49,386 nt of DNA from Clostridiales bacterium (GTDB taxonomy: Bacteria > Actinomycetota > Coriobacteriia > Anaerosomatales > SLCP01), in NCBI GenBank assembly GCA_018333995.1, contig JAGXSG010000029.1:1-49386 (forward strand), in the 5' to 3' direction. A program made the position numbers and the translations under genes. This document shows, in pieces, positions 21,122-29,518 of the stretch (position 1 is the first letter of the stretch; the number at the start of each line of letters is the position of its first letter). The notes under the pieces were generated by a model. It was not told the origin of the DNA and did not search any database. It saw only the letters and a program-made list of their open reading frames with translations.

Positions 21122-21937
21122 CTACTCGTATCGTGCGAAGCGTCGAGCCGACACCATCACGAGTAACACACTCCAGGACACCAACAGTACGGCCGCCGTA
21201 AGAGGGGTGAGCGTCGAGGTCACTCCATCGGACGGCACCGTGAGCAACTGCGAGACGAGACTGCCTGGGAAGTAGCCCAGAAGAATCGATAGCACACGAG
21301 GCCCATCCAGAAGCGAGACAGCGCCGCTGATGTTCGGCATCACGAAGAACAGAACCGCTATGAGGCCCACTGCCGGGAGGCTCCTTCGGGTTAGGGTCGC
21401 TGCGGCGAAATATAGAAGCATCATGCAAGCGCAAACGAGCACAGTCATGGCGGCGTTTGCCCAGAAGGCGCCCTCGGAGACGACCTGCGTCATGCGGTCG
21501 GATCCGAAGAAGAGTAGTGCCGCAACGGATCCAATCAAAGCCGTGACCCCGCCGAAGATCACGGACAGGGCAATCGTCAATCCGAGCCGCGCCGAGAACA
21601 CGAGGTGCCGACGGGGAACCGCCATGAGTGTGAGGTAATTTGAGCCGCTGACGAACTCCTTAGTAATCCAAGTGCACAGACCCAGGCCGAATATGAGGCC
21701 GGTGATGGCGATACTTACCGAAGGCGCGCTCGTCGCGAGAGTAAGGGCTCCGGCAGGATCCCTAGTCCAATCCTCTCGCACCAGATATCCACCCAGGGCG
21801 GACATCAAGGCTGACACGATTACAGCCGTTACCGTAGCCCAGGCGAAGCCGCGATGCGTCCTGAGCTTCAACCACTCGGCGGCCATGACCCGAACATAGG
21901 TCAGTTTCACCGTTTCGGGCCGTTCCGAAGTCGCCAC
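21122..21937 (-). CDS. ABC-2 type permease
   Basis: This 271-residue protein has six membrane helices in the ABC-2 arrangement: VMAAEWLKLRTHRGFAWATV at the N-terminus (the usual cytoplasmic start), SNYLTLMAVPRRHLVFSARL as the coupling loop and LLVSWSVLLVMVSARRF at the end. It is encoded directly downstream of the ATPase with no gap, so they form a simple exporter of the bacitracin/lantibiotic-immunity type. Confidence 0.8.
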   Translation of the reverse strand: MATSERPETVKLTYVRVMAAEWLKLRTHRGFAWATVTAVIVSALMSALGGYLVREDWTRDPAGALTLATSAPSVSIAITGLIFGLGLCTWITKEFVSGSNYLTLMAVPRRHLVFSARLGLTIALSVIFGGVTALIGSVAALLFFGSDRMTQVVSEGAFWANAAMTVLVCACMMLLYFAAATLTRRSLPAVGLIAVLFFVMPNISGAVSLLDGPRVLSILLGYFPGSLVSQLLTVPSDGVTSTLTPLTAAVLLVSWSVLLVMVSARRFARYE

Positions 21938-22843
21938 CTAGACCACCGCCCTCGCGTCACGGCCATCTTCGCCCGTAAGGCCGAAGAAGACGTCCTCTAG
22001 AGTGTCCTGCCGGGGTTCCAGCCGGTCGAGCAGCACGCCCCCACGCAAAGCGACGGCCGATATCTGACGCGCGGTCACCCCGGAGACGACCGCGCCTCGT
22101 TCGCGGGGGAGCGCCGCGTACCCCTCGAGACCCAACAGTTTGATCAGCCGCTCGATATCGTCGGCTTCCACATAAACCGATTCGTCGGACGCCGAAGCCA
22201 ATAGCGAGTTCATCGCATCGTCCGCGACCACTCGACCCTCGGACAGGATTACGACGCGATCTGCGGTGTTTTGAAGCTCCGACATCAGGTGGGACGAAAG
22301 GAGCACGGATCGCCCCTCGTTGACGTAGTCTTTCAGGAACTGTCGCACCCATACGACGCCTTCGGGATCCAGGCCGTTGACGGGCTCGTCGAGTACGAGA
22401 TGGGTCGGCTCCCCGAGCAGTGCGGTCGCGATTCCCAGCCGTTGTCGCATCCCGAGGGAGAAGGTGCGGACCTGACGGTTCGCGACATCGCCCAAGCCCA
22501 CCAAGCCGAGCAGGTCGCGACAACGTTGTCGGGGTATCCCGTGGGTGAGCGCAAGCCCACACAAGACGTTCATTGCCGTTCTATCTCTCGGAATCCACTC
22601 CGGTGTGATCAAAGCTCCGACTTTCGACATCGGAAGGAACGTATCGCGAAATGGTTTCCCGTCTATAGCGGCCGATCCCTTGCACGGCCGGATGATGCCC
22701 ATAAGGATCTTCATGGCGGTCGTCTTCCCCGCGCCGTTCGGCCCAACCAAGCCGGTGATGGAGCCGTCTGGAACGGTGAAGCTGACGTCATTGAGCGCTG
22801 GTGTCTCACCGTAGTAGTGCGACACCGATTTGAACTCAATCAA
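21938..22843 (-). CDS. ABC exporter ATP-binding protein (BcrA-like)
   Basis: This ATPase of about 301 residues has Walker A GPNGAGKTTA, signature FSLGMRQRLG, Walker B LVLDEPVNG and LSSHLMSELQ with the switch His. The C-terminal extension of about 90 residues is typical of BcrA/NatA-like exporters. A TTG at 22843 with GGAGGGAAC six bases before is the best start; a TTG five codons earlier would contain that ribosome site. Forms a pair with the permease downstream. Confidence 0.85.
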   Translation of the reverse strand: MIEFKSVSHYYGETPALNDVSFTVPDGSITGLVGPNGAGKTTAMKILMGIIRPCKGSAAIDGKPFRDTFLPMSKVGALITPEWIPRDRTAMNVLCGLALTHGIPRQRCRDLLGLVGLGDVANRQVRTFSLGMRQRLGIATALLGEPTHLVLDEPVNGLDPEGVVWVRQFLKDYVNEGRSVLLSSHLMSELQNTADRVVILSEGRVVADDAMNSLLASASDESVYVEADDIERLIKLLGLEGYAALPRERGAVVSGVTARQISAVALRGGVLLDRLEPRQDTLEDVFFGLTGEDGRDARAVV

Positions 22844-22922
22844 TCTAGTTCCCTCCAAGCTGTTCGCGTGCGACTTTCACCAAGGCGTACTCAAGGGAGT
22901 TGTTCGTCCAACTCATTTCCCC

Positions 22923-23310
22923 TTAAGCGGCGTCCGCCTCTGGCTGGATGACAATGTCGTTGCTCGCCGTCTGCCACGCCAAGAGCCTGCGAGCTCCCCC
23001 AGCGAAGTAGTCAAGCGAGGTGCGGTGCAAACCCAACCAGCGGTCCCACGGACGGACTTCACTCTGAAACACATGAACCTCAGTAAGCGGAAGATAGACG
23101 GAGGACCTCCCCAACAGTCCGCGACGGTAAAGTATTCCCTTCCCGTCTCCGTCTCGAATCAGTGTTGTGAAAGATGAGTTCGCGATCATACAGACAGTAG
23201 AATCACGAATGCGAGTACGATCTCGGCGTGTTGCCACATGCCCGACCCCGCGAGCATCGCGGTCGCGAGCGAGACCGTCACAAGCACACGCATGCCCGCA
23301 AGCAGCCACA
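22923..23310 (-). pseudogene. truncated, frameshifted PH-like membrane protein
   Basis: The minus strand encodes MRVLVTVSLATAMLAG and IVLAFVILLSV (membrane segments) in one frame, which stops, and then GILYRRGLLGRSSVYLPLTE, VHVFQSEVRPWDRWLG and LLAWQTASND in another. The second part fits a bacterial PH (bPH2) domain. One frameshift separates them, and the 5' end abuts the 112-bp repeat at 23331, so the gene is both cut and shifted. Confidence 0.45.
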
Positions 23311-23330
23311 CGCCCCGGGGGTTCCCGGGT

Positions 23331-23442
23331 TGGCAAGCCACATCCGTGAGGACATCGAGCGGCTGAGCGGCTGCGTTCTAGGGATGGAACGAGGCGTCCT
23401 CACCGAACTGGAACAGGTTTCGTGCTGAGCGTTTGGCCCGGA
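23331..23442 (+). repeat. 112-bp direct repeat, copy 2
   Basis: It starts at TTGGCAAGCCACATCCG and encodes HIREDIERLSGCVLGMERGV in the same way as the end of the ATPase gene at 20092-20748, about 92% identical. Only the gene's tail is present here; the rest is missing, so this copy is a duplication scar. Confidence 0.9.
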
Positions 23443-23469
23443 GGTGCCGAAGAGCTTGACACAATCTGC

Positions 23470-23526
23470 TGGACACATCGCGATTGTCTAACTATAGTGT
23501 GCAATTGATAACTATAGTTGTCAATT
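23470..23526 (+). promoter_or_regulatory. promoter and 24-bp palindromic operator
   Basis: TGGACA (23470-23475), 17 bp, TATAGT (23493-23498) is a promoter. It is followed by AATTGATAACTATAGT with TGTCAATT (23503-23526), a 24-bp palindrome with one mismatched pair. The ACTATAGT core occurs twice, 20 bp apart. The AT-rich operator stands out from its GC-rich surroundings and probably binds the winged-helix protein encoded just downstream. Confidence 0.65.
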
Positions 23527-23543
23527 AGAAATGGAAGTGTTCC

Positions 23544-24467
23544 ATGCGCCCCCCACGAGTCCAGCGCAGCAGATTGAAATATCCGCTTGACGTGGTGCTT
23601 GGCTCCGCAGCTAACGTTCGCCTGATGCGGGTAGTCCTTCACGAGGTTGGCGGACCAGTGAGTGTCACCGATGCCGCTCGAATGGCGGGTCTGTCAACGA
23701 CCGGTACGCGGAAGGCGCTCGAGCTCCTCGCAGGAGTGGGTGTAGTCGTGCGCGTGGGGACCGGCCGGGCGCAGAAGTACGGTCCAACAGGAGACGGCTT
23801 CTTCACACCTCTACTGAATCAGCTATTCCAGCAGGAGCAGCGGCAGTACGAGGAGCTGTTCAGGAGTCTGCGCGAGGCTGTAGGCATGCCGGAGGTCCGG
23901 AACGCTTGGTTGAGCGAGTGCTCAGACCCCGCTACGCGTTCGCTCGAACTCGATGTCGTGGTGGACGCCAAGGCGCTCGGATGGATCGGACCCGAACTCC
24001 GCACCCGCCTGATGCCGACCGAGAAGCGATTCGACATCATCATCGAAATCAACGCCTTCACGCGAGCCGACAGCCCCCCGATTCCCGCGGATGCCGCCCT
24101 GATTTGGGGTCCCGGTGAAGAGGTCGTCCGTGACCGGTCCCCCGGCGCACAGGCATATGCCCAGTCGGTTGAGCGCTCCTGGAGGATGGCCCAGGCCATC
24201 GCAGACATGATGAAGTCAGATCTCTCGCTCGCCCGTCGGGCCCTGCAGTATACGAACATGCTCCTGCATGAGGGGCAGGGCACCGCAAACAGCGACCTTG
24301 GCGAGTGGCGACAGCTGCTAGAGACCTACTCGGGAGAACGATTGCGCGACTTGCTGATATCGAGGAGTTCACGCGCCGATCGACTGCGCCGCAGCTCGCC
24401 ATTCTTTGCAGTTCTCACCCCGGACGAGCGAGATCGATTGCTGCAAGAGATTGAGGGCAAGCGATGA
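23544..24467 (+). CDS. winged-helix protein with a C-terminal nucleotidyltransferase-like region
   Basis: Residues about 10-85 of this 307-residue protein form a winged helix-turn-helix (NVRLMRVVLHEVGGPVSVTD, AARMAGLSTTGTRKALELL, VGTGRAQKYGPTGDGF). The middle (RSLELDVVVDAKALGW, KRFDIIIEINAFTRAD) could be a decayed nucleotidyltransferase fold as in AbiEi/MNT-type proteins, but the GSxxxGxxxxxSDxD motif is not evident. The AT-rich palindrome upstream suggests autoregulation. A short overlapping reading frame follows (ATGA), as in two-gene toxin-antitoxin systems, but its product is broken. Confidence 0.55.
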   Translation: MRPPRVQRSRLKYPLDVVLGSAANVRLMRVVLHEVGGPVSVTDAARMAGLSTTGTRKALELLAGVGVVVRVGTGRAQKYGPTGDGFFTPLLNQLFQQEQRQYEELFRSLREAVGMPEVRNAWLSECSDPATRSLELDVVVDAKALGWIGPELRTRLMPTEKRFDIIIEINAFTRADSPPIPADAALIWGPGEEVVRDRSPGAQAYAQSVERSWRMAQAIADMMKSDLSLARRALQYTNMLLHEGQGTANSDLGEWRQLLETYSGERLRDLLISRSSRADRLRRSSPFFAVLTPDERDRLLQEIEGKR

Positions 24468-24651
24468 GATACGACCAACTCTTGGACGCATACCTTCTGA
24501 GGTATCCAAGATTGCCAAGAGCAACGCTAGCCCTGAAGAGAAGAACGCCTGGTTGACGGCCTTGGGGACTCCCGCAATCCCTTTCATTCTTGCCGAGGTG
24601 GGAAGCGGACGCTCTACGCTTCGGAGCCTTGCGCTCAACGAGGTTCGCTGA
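24464..24651 (+). pseudogene. broken partner of the winged-helix gene
   Basis: An ATG overlapping the stop of the previous gene starts MRYDQLLDAYLLRY. A neighbouring frame then continues PSEVSKIAKSNASPEEKNAW, LGTPAIPFILAEVG and RSLALNEVR to a TGA at 24651. The shift between the frames suggests one gene with a frameshift. Family unknown. The following 160 bp to 24810 contain no recognised feature. Confidence 0.35.
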
Positions 24652-24810
24652 GACTCCTGTCCGTTGGCGGGCAAGGACGTTGAAGCTCTGGTCGTCGAGC
24701 AGCACCGGCGAACTCGTGCTGCTACTCTGGGAAGGCGAACCCGGAGATGAAGATACTATGTTGCAGCCCATCTCAAGAAACGTTGGACAGCGTCATCAAA
24801 AGGCAGGCAC

Positions 24811-25506
24811 ATGGAGCTCCCAATCACGAAGAAGCTCGCCGCCGAATGCTTTGGCACCTTCTGCCTGGTGTTTGCTGGCACAGGTGCTATCGTCATCAAT
24901 GACCTCAGCGGTGGTGCCGTGACTCATGTTGGCATCGCAGTAACGTTTGGGTTGATCGTGTTCGTAATGATCGCTGCCGTCGGGGACGTATCCGGCGCCC
25001 ACTTGAATCCCGCCGTGACGACAGGCTTTTTCCTGGCGAAGCGATTTCCAGGACATGCGGTTGCTCCATACGTTGTTAGCCAAGTCATCGGCGCAGTCCT
25101 AGCGAGTATCACGCTTCGCTTGCTGTTTCCCGGCCATTCTGGTCTCGGGGGCACACTGCCGAGCGGATCGGTCTTTCAGTCCCTGGTACTTGAGGTGTTT
25201 CTTGCCGCTACGCTCATGTTCGTGATCCTCACTGTCACGACCGGGGCGAAAGAAAAGGGAATCACAGCGGGCATTGCCATTGGCGGGGCCGTCGCACTAG
25301 GAGCCCTTTTCGCCGGGCCGGTGTCTGGAGCGTCGATGAATCCTGCGCGGTCGCTTGCGCCCGCTCTGGTGTCCGGGCAGTTGGATGCTTTGTGGGTCTA
25401 TCTGGTTGGGCCTACGCTTGGCGCGGGTTTGGCAGTGCTGACCTGCCGTTGCATCCGAGAGCCCAATTGCTGTCGGGGGGCCAACACGAGAGGGGCGCGG
25501 TCATGA
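24811..25506 (+). CDS. aquaporin family channel, probably for arsenite export
   Basis: This 231-residue MIP channel has six membrane helices and both NPA boxes (SGAHLNPAVT near residue 67, SGASMNPARS near 175). Short loops and the GHS segment after the third helix favour an aquaporin Z-like fold. It overlaps the arsenate reductase gene by 4 bp. In Sinorhizobium a comparable AqpS-ArsC pair detoxifies arsenate: ArsC reduces it and the channel lets arsenite leave down its gradient. No arsB/acr3 or arsR is seen nearby. Confidence 0.8.
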   Translation: MELPITKKLAAECFGTFCLVFAGTGAIVINDLSGGAVTHVGIAVTFGLIVFVMIAAVGDVSGAHLNPAVTTGFFLAKRFPGHAVAPYVVSQVIGAVLASITLRLLFPGHSGLGGTLPSGSVFQSLVLEVFLAATLMFVILTVTTGAKEKGITAGIAIGGAVALGALFAGPVSGASMNPARSLAPALVSGQLDALWVYLVGPTLGAGLAVLTCRCIREPNCCRGANTRGARS

Positions 25507-25910
25507 CGCTTCCCGTCAAGCGAGTGCTGTTTGTCTGTGTTGAGAATGCTAACCGAAGCCAGATAGCCGAAGCATTCGCTCGGATTCATGGCGGGACGGG
25601 CGTGGAAGCCTACAGTGCGGGTTCGCAACCATCCGGAGTGATTAACCAGAAGGCGATTGATTCGATGCGGGAGCTGGGGTACGACCTGGGTTGCCATGCG
25701 TCCAAATCGCTCGCTCAGATCCCGGATGTGGAGTATGACTTCGTGGCGACGATGGGATGCGGTGATGCCTGCCCAATGGTCCGTGCCAAGCGGCGGGAGG
25801 ACTGGAGCATCCCGGATCCCAAGCAGCTCTCCCTCGACGAGTTCCGAGCGGTTCGCGACTTGATCGAAAGCAAGGTCAAGTCGGTACTTGTTGAGTTGGG
25901 GGTCGCCTGA
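25503..25910 (+). CDS. arsC: arsenate reductase (LMW protein-phosphatase type)
   Basis: This 135-residue enzyme of the thioredoxin-coupled ArsC group has a P-loop CVENANRSQ with the nucleophilic Cys near residue 12 and the Arg seven positions on. MGCGDACPMV carries the second and third cysteines, and SIPDP near residue 100 holds the catalytic Asp. It reduces arsenate to arsenite in the cytoplasm. The ATG overlaps the aquaporin stop, so the two are coupled. Confidence 0.85.
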   Translation: MTLPVKRVLFVCVENANRSQIAEAFARIHGGTGVEAYSAGSQPSGVINQKAIDSMRELGYDLGCHASKSLAQIPDVEYDFVATMGCGDACPMVRAKRREDWSIPDPKQLSLDEFRAVRDLIESKVKSVLVELGVA

Positions 25911-25989
25911 GGAGCGGCTAGCCACACGAGGAGCGGCTAGCCGTTTCCCCTGCTTGCCCCGTGTGGTAACCTACACACCGCTACGCAAC

Positions 25990-26075
25990 GCGGGTGTGGC
26001 GGAATGGCAGACGCGCATGGTTCAGGTCCATGTGGGGGCAACCCCGTGGAGGTTCAAATCCTCTCACCCGCACCA
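25990..26075 (+). tRNA. tRNA-Leu(CAG)
   Basis: The acceptor pair GCGGGTG (25990-25996) / CACCCGC (26065-26071) is complete. The anticodon arm CATGG-TTCAGGT-CCATG gives anticodon CAG. A long variable arm and GGTTCAAATCC T arm are as expected for leucine, and CCA is encoded. Confidence 0.95.
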
Positions 26076-26093
26076 ACAGATCAAGATGCGGCT

Positions 26094-26969
26094 CTACGGC
26101 GAAATCCGTGGGGCCGCTTGTGGTTGGACGGCCGGTCCGAGCCCGACATCCCGGAGCTTACGGTAGAGTTTCCAGCGCCTATTAACGATTGCGAACTCGC
26201 TTTCAAGCGGGCCGAGTGACTCGCTCGGCCCGAGGAAGAGGAAGCCATCTTCCACAAGCGAGGAGTGGAGGAGGGGCAGGATGCGGCGCTGGCCCTCTGG
26301 CTTGATGTAGATCAGCAGGTTGCGGCAGCTGATGAGGTCGATTCGAGGGAATGGCGGGTCGGCGAGCAAGTTGTGCTCGGCAAAGGAGATCATCTCGCGC
26401 AACTCCGGCGTGACGCGATACCCTCCCGCTTCCGGGATGAAAAACCGTTCGATTCGCTCGCGATCCATGCCCTCGAGCGCGTCGCCGCGATACCAGCCTT
26501 CACTCGCCTCGGCAAGTGAACCGCAGTGCACATCGGTCGCAAACAGCTTGACGCCACTGCGACCCGTTCCTGAGGATCCGAGCGCTTCGGCGAAGAGAAT
26601 CGCGATGGAGTACGCCTCCTGGCCGGTCGCACAGGCAGGAACCCACAACCTGAGCTCATGCGAGACGGCACCGTCCTCGATCAGGGCGGGTATGACCTCG
26701 CGAGCGAGCACATCGAACGCTGCGGTGTCCCGGAAGAATCGTGTGACGCCGATGAGGAGGTCGTGGTAGAGGTTTTCGACCTCCGCGATGTCGTCTTCGA
26801 GCCGCTCCAGGTAGCGCTCGACGTGTTCGTAGCCATGAAGTCTCATCCTGCGTTCGACACGCCGGAGAATCGTGGTCGACTTGTACTCCGAGAAATCTGG
26901 TCCGAGCCGTTCATGGAGCAGGTCGAGGAGCGCGATGAGGATGTCGGGCGGCTCCCTGTCGAGTGTCAA
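26094..26969 (-). CDS. cheR: CheR-type chemotaxis methyltransferase
   Basis: This 291-residue protein has the CheR N-terminal helical domain (TTILRRVERRMRLHGYEHVE) and the SAM-binding domain: VTRFFRDTAAFDVLAREVIP, LRLWVPACATGQEAYSIAIL, LFATDVHCGSLAEASEGWYR and DLISCRNLLIYIKPEGQRRI. It would methylate receptor glutamates with S-adenosylmethionine. TTG start with GAGGAGG eight bases upstream. No other chemotaxis gene is in the window. It ends 19 bp from tRNA-Leu on the opposite strand. Confidence 0.9.
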   Translation of the reverse strand: MTLDREPPDILIALLDLLHERLGPDFSEYKSTTILRRVERRMRLHGYEHVERYLERLEDDIAEVENLYHDLLIGVTRFFRDTAAFDVLAREVIPALIEDGAVSHELRLWVPACATGQEAYSIAILFAEALGSSGTGRSGVKLFATDVHCGSLAEASEGWYRGDALEGMDRERIERFFIPEAGGYRVTPELREMISFAEHNLLADPPFPRIDLISCRNLLIYIKPEGQRRILPLLHSSLVEDGFLFLGPSESLGPLESEFAIVNRRWKLYRKLRDVGLGPAVQPQAAPRISP

Positions 26970-27119
26970 ACAATTGCCTCCTCGAAAACGCTTCGATGTG
27001 TATCATTGTACCAGTGTTATCCGGCACGTGCGGGGAACCCGGGTGTCAGCTGTCCATCAGCCGCGGGTACCTACATCACTGATCGTAGTGCGTGTTCAGT
27101 CAGAGGCGAGGGAGGTACC

Positions 27120-27332
27120 GTGGACCCATACACACCGATCCCAGGGAAGTGTATGTGGTGGCGGGAGACCTGGGTCGACGAGGACCGCTACGATCTGTCG
27201 GTCAAGGCGGCAGACAAACGAGTGCGCTGCACTTGCTTTGTTGAGGGGCGCGCGTGGACGCACCCGTGTGGCGAAGTGCCGCGAGAGTGCCCGGAGTCCG
27301 CGCATTGCAGGTACTACATCGTCGCTGGTTAA
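27120..27332 (+). CDS. conserved-looking small Cys/Trp-rich protein
   Basis: A 70-residue product starts at the GTG at 27120 after GAGGGAGGT. It reads MDPYTPIPGKCMWWRETWVD, then YDLSVKAADKRVRCTCFVEG, AWTHPCGEVPRECPES and HCRYYIVAG. Six cysteines and four tryptophans point to a small zinc- or cluster-binding protein. I do not recognise the family. It stands alone between cheR and the helicase gene. Ribosome site and composition support expression. Confidence 0.6.
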   Translation: MDPYTPIPGKCMWWRETWVDEDRYDLSVKAADKRVRCTCFVEGRAWTHPCGEVPRECPESAHCRYYIVAG

Positions 27333-27442
27333 AGCGCTGCGCGCGCTCCTGGCGGCGCACCCGTGTATCATTCGGTACGGACCGCGGCCATTGGGAAAGC
27401 GATGACCGTCGGCCTTGAGCATCCATCCTGCCGAGGAGACAC

Positions 27443-28666
27443 ATGGGGTTCCGAGCACTCGGGCTGTCCGAACAGACGCTCGCCGCGATCACAGAACTAG
27501 GGTACGACACGCCTACGCCAGTTCAAGAGCAGGCCATACCGGTCGCGTTGGCCGGGTCTGACGTGCTGGCGTGCGCCCAGACTGGCACGGGGAAGACGGC
27601 CGCGTTCGTGCTGCCGATCGTCGAGCGGATGAGGCCGCGAGGGATTATCTCCGCGCTTGTCATCACGCCGACACGCGAGCTGGCGGTACAGATCGAGGAG
27701 GTTGCACGTACGATCGCAAAGCACACCGGGCACTCGGTACTTGCCGTCTACGGCGGCGTGGGCTACAAGGACCAGCTCGCGAAGCTTCGTTTCGGTGTTG
27801 ACCTCCTCGTCGCCACACCGGGCCGCTTCCTCGACCTGCACGATCGCGGCGAGATCGATCTCTCCGCGGTCGAGATACTCGTGCTTGACGAGGCCGATCG
27901 CATGCTCGATATGGGATTTTGGCCTGATGTGCGCAAGATATTGAACCTTCTGCCCGAGAAGCGGCAGAACATGCTCTTCTCGGCCACGCTTTCGGGTGAG
28001 GTCTTACGGGTGATCGGCGGGGCGGTACGCGACGCGGTACGCGTCGACGTGGCACCGGCCTCAGTGCCGGTCGATGCGGTCGAGCAGTATCTGTATCCGG
28101 TGAGTTCCTCACAGAAGACCGAGCTGCTCGTGGCGTTGCTCCGTGAGGTCGACGAGTACCGGGCGATAGTCTTCACGAGGACAAAACTGCGCGCGGATCG
28201 TCTCACGGCGGCGCTGAAATCTAGCGGAGTCGATGTCGACACAATCCACAGTGACCGCACGCAGATCCAGCGCGAACGCGCACTCAAGGATTTCAAGCGC
28301 GGAAAGCACGCGCTGCTGGTGGCGACTGACGTCATGGCGCGCGGCATCCACGTCGAGGCGGTGACGCACGTCATCAACTACGACATGCCGGAGACGCCGG
28401 AGGACTACGTGCATCGCATCGGCCGTACAGCACGCGCCGGCGAGACTGGGGTGGCTATCACGTTGCTCGCGTACGAAGATCTCGAGCCGATGAGGGCGGT
28501 CGAGCGCGTGCTCGGACGAGCGCTTGAGACGCGCGATGTTGCGGGTTTCGAGTATGCCGATCGCGTCGTGCCACAGCCCGACCGGCTCGCCAAGAAGCGC
28601 AGCATGTTCGGGGGTAAACGTTCGGGGCGGCGTCCGGGTGGCACCGGACGCACACGACGCTTCTGA
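27443..28666 (+). CDS. DEAD-box RNA helicase
   Basis: This 407-residue protein has every core motif: Q motif GYDTPTPVQEQAIPVAL, AQTGTGKT, PTRELA, VATPGR, LDEADRMLD, FSATL, VFTRTK, ATDVMARGI and YVHRIGRTARAGE. A short basic, Gly/Arg-rich tail (GKRSGRRPGGTGRTRR) may bind RNA. It resembles the RhlE group involved in ribosome assembly and cold adaptation. The start is the ATG following GAGGAGACAC. Confidence 0.92.
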   Translation: MGFRALGLSEQTLAAITELGYDTPTPVQEQAIPVALAGSDVLACAQTGTGKTAAFVLPIVERMRPRGIISALVITPTRELAVQIEEVARTIAKHTGHSVLAVYGGVGYKDQLAKLRFGVDLLVATPGRFLDLHDRGEIDLSAVEILVLDEADRMLDMGFWPDVRKILNLLPEKRQNMLFSATLSGEVLRVIGGAVRDAVRVDVAPASVPVDAVEQYLYPVSSSQKTELLVALLREVDEYRAIVFTRTKLRADRLTAALKSSGVDVDTIHSDRTQIQRERALKDFKRGKHALLVATDVMARGIHVEAVTHVINYDMPETPEDYVHRIGRTARAGETGVAITLLAYEDLEPMRAVERVLGRALETRDVAGFEYADRVVPQPDRLAKKRSMFGGKRSGRRPGGTGRTRRF

Positions 28667-28671
28667 CGCCG

Positions 28672-29517
28672 GTGGTGCGGCGAGTCCAGGCGCACGTGAG
28701 CGTCTCGGCAGAGCGGGTCGCCGAGTTCCGTGAAACGGTCTACGGGTTCTGGCGAGAGCAAGGAAGACACGACCTGCCGTGGCGGCTCACCCGTGACCCG
28801 TACGCCGTTCTTGTGAGCGAGATCATGTTGCAGCAGACCCAGGTCACGCGGGTCGTCCCGTACTACGAGCGCTGGCTTACCTCCTTTCCAACGCCCGACG
28901 CGCTCGCGGTCGCGCCCCTCGAAGCGGTACTCGAACAGTGGCAAGGACTCGGCTACAACCGGCGCGCGCTAGCGCTCAAACGCGCCGCCGAGATTATTTC
29001 GGCGGTCTATCGCGGAGCGGTGCCGCGTGACTACGGAGCGCTTGTGGCGCTGCCCGGGGTCGGACACGCGACAGCATCCGCGGTCCTGGCGTTTGCATGG
29101 GGGGATGCGCGGCCCTACCTGGAGACCAACATCCGCACGGTATTCCTGCACGAGTTCATGGCGGACGCCGACGGCGTGCCTGACACCGCGCTCATGCCTC
29201 TCGTGGACGCTGCGCTCGACCGGGACGACCCTCGGAGCTGGTACTACGCGCTCATGGACTACGGAGCGTATCTCAAGCGCACCCTTCCCAATCCCTCGCA
29301 ACGTAGCCGTCATCACACTCGTCAATCGAGATTCGAGGGCTCCCATCGGCAACTGCGCGCCCGGCTCGTTAGGGCCGTGATGGCCGCGCCGGGCAGCGAA
29401 GTCGTCACGCTGGCCGAGGGGACAGCCCGCGGACTCGAAGACGTTGAGCGTGCTCTCGCCGAGCTGTCCGCAGAGGGGTTCCTCGCCGAGGAGGATGGCC
29501 GGTTCCGGATCGCCTGA
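28672..29517 (+). CDS. MutY/HhH-GPD DNA glycosylase without Fe-S cluster
   Basis: This 281-residue protein of the A/G-specific adenine glycosylase type has VSEIMLQQTQVTRVVPYY with the catalytic Glu, EQWQGLGYNRRALAL, and the helix-hairpin-helix VALPGVGHATASAVLAFAWG. Where MutY has LDGNV with the catalytic Asp it has YLETNIRTVFLHEF, and it contains no cysteine at all, so the usual C-terminal 4Fe-4S cluster cannot form. The C-terminal MutT-like 8-oxoG recognition domain is also missing. It probably belongs to a distinct MutY-like subgroup. GTG start; the exact start is uncertain. Confidence 0.8.
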   Translation: MVRRVQAHVSVSAERVAEFRETVYGFWREQGRHDLPWRLTRDPYAVLVSEIMLQQTQVTRVVPYYERWLTSFPTPDALAVAPLEAVLEQWQGLGYNRRALALKRAAEIISAVYRGAVPRDYGALVALPGVGHATASAVLAFAWGDARPYLETNIRTVFLHEFMADADGVPDTALMPLVDAALDRDDPRSWYYALMDYGAYLKRTLPNPSQRSRHHTRQSRFEGSHRQLRARLVRAVMAAPGSEVVTLAEGTARGLEDVERALAELSAEGFLAEEDGRFRIA

Positions 29518-29518
29518 G

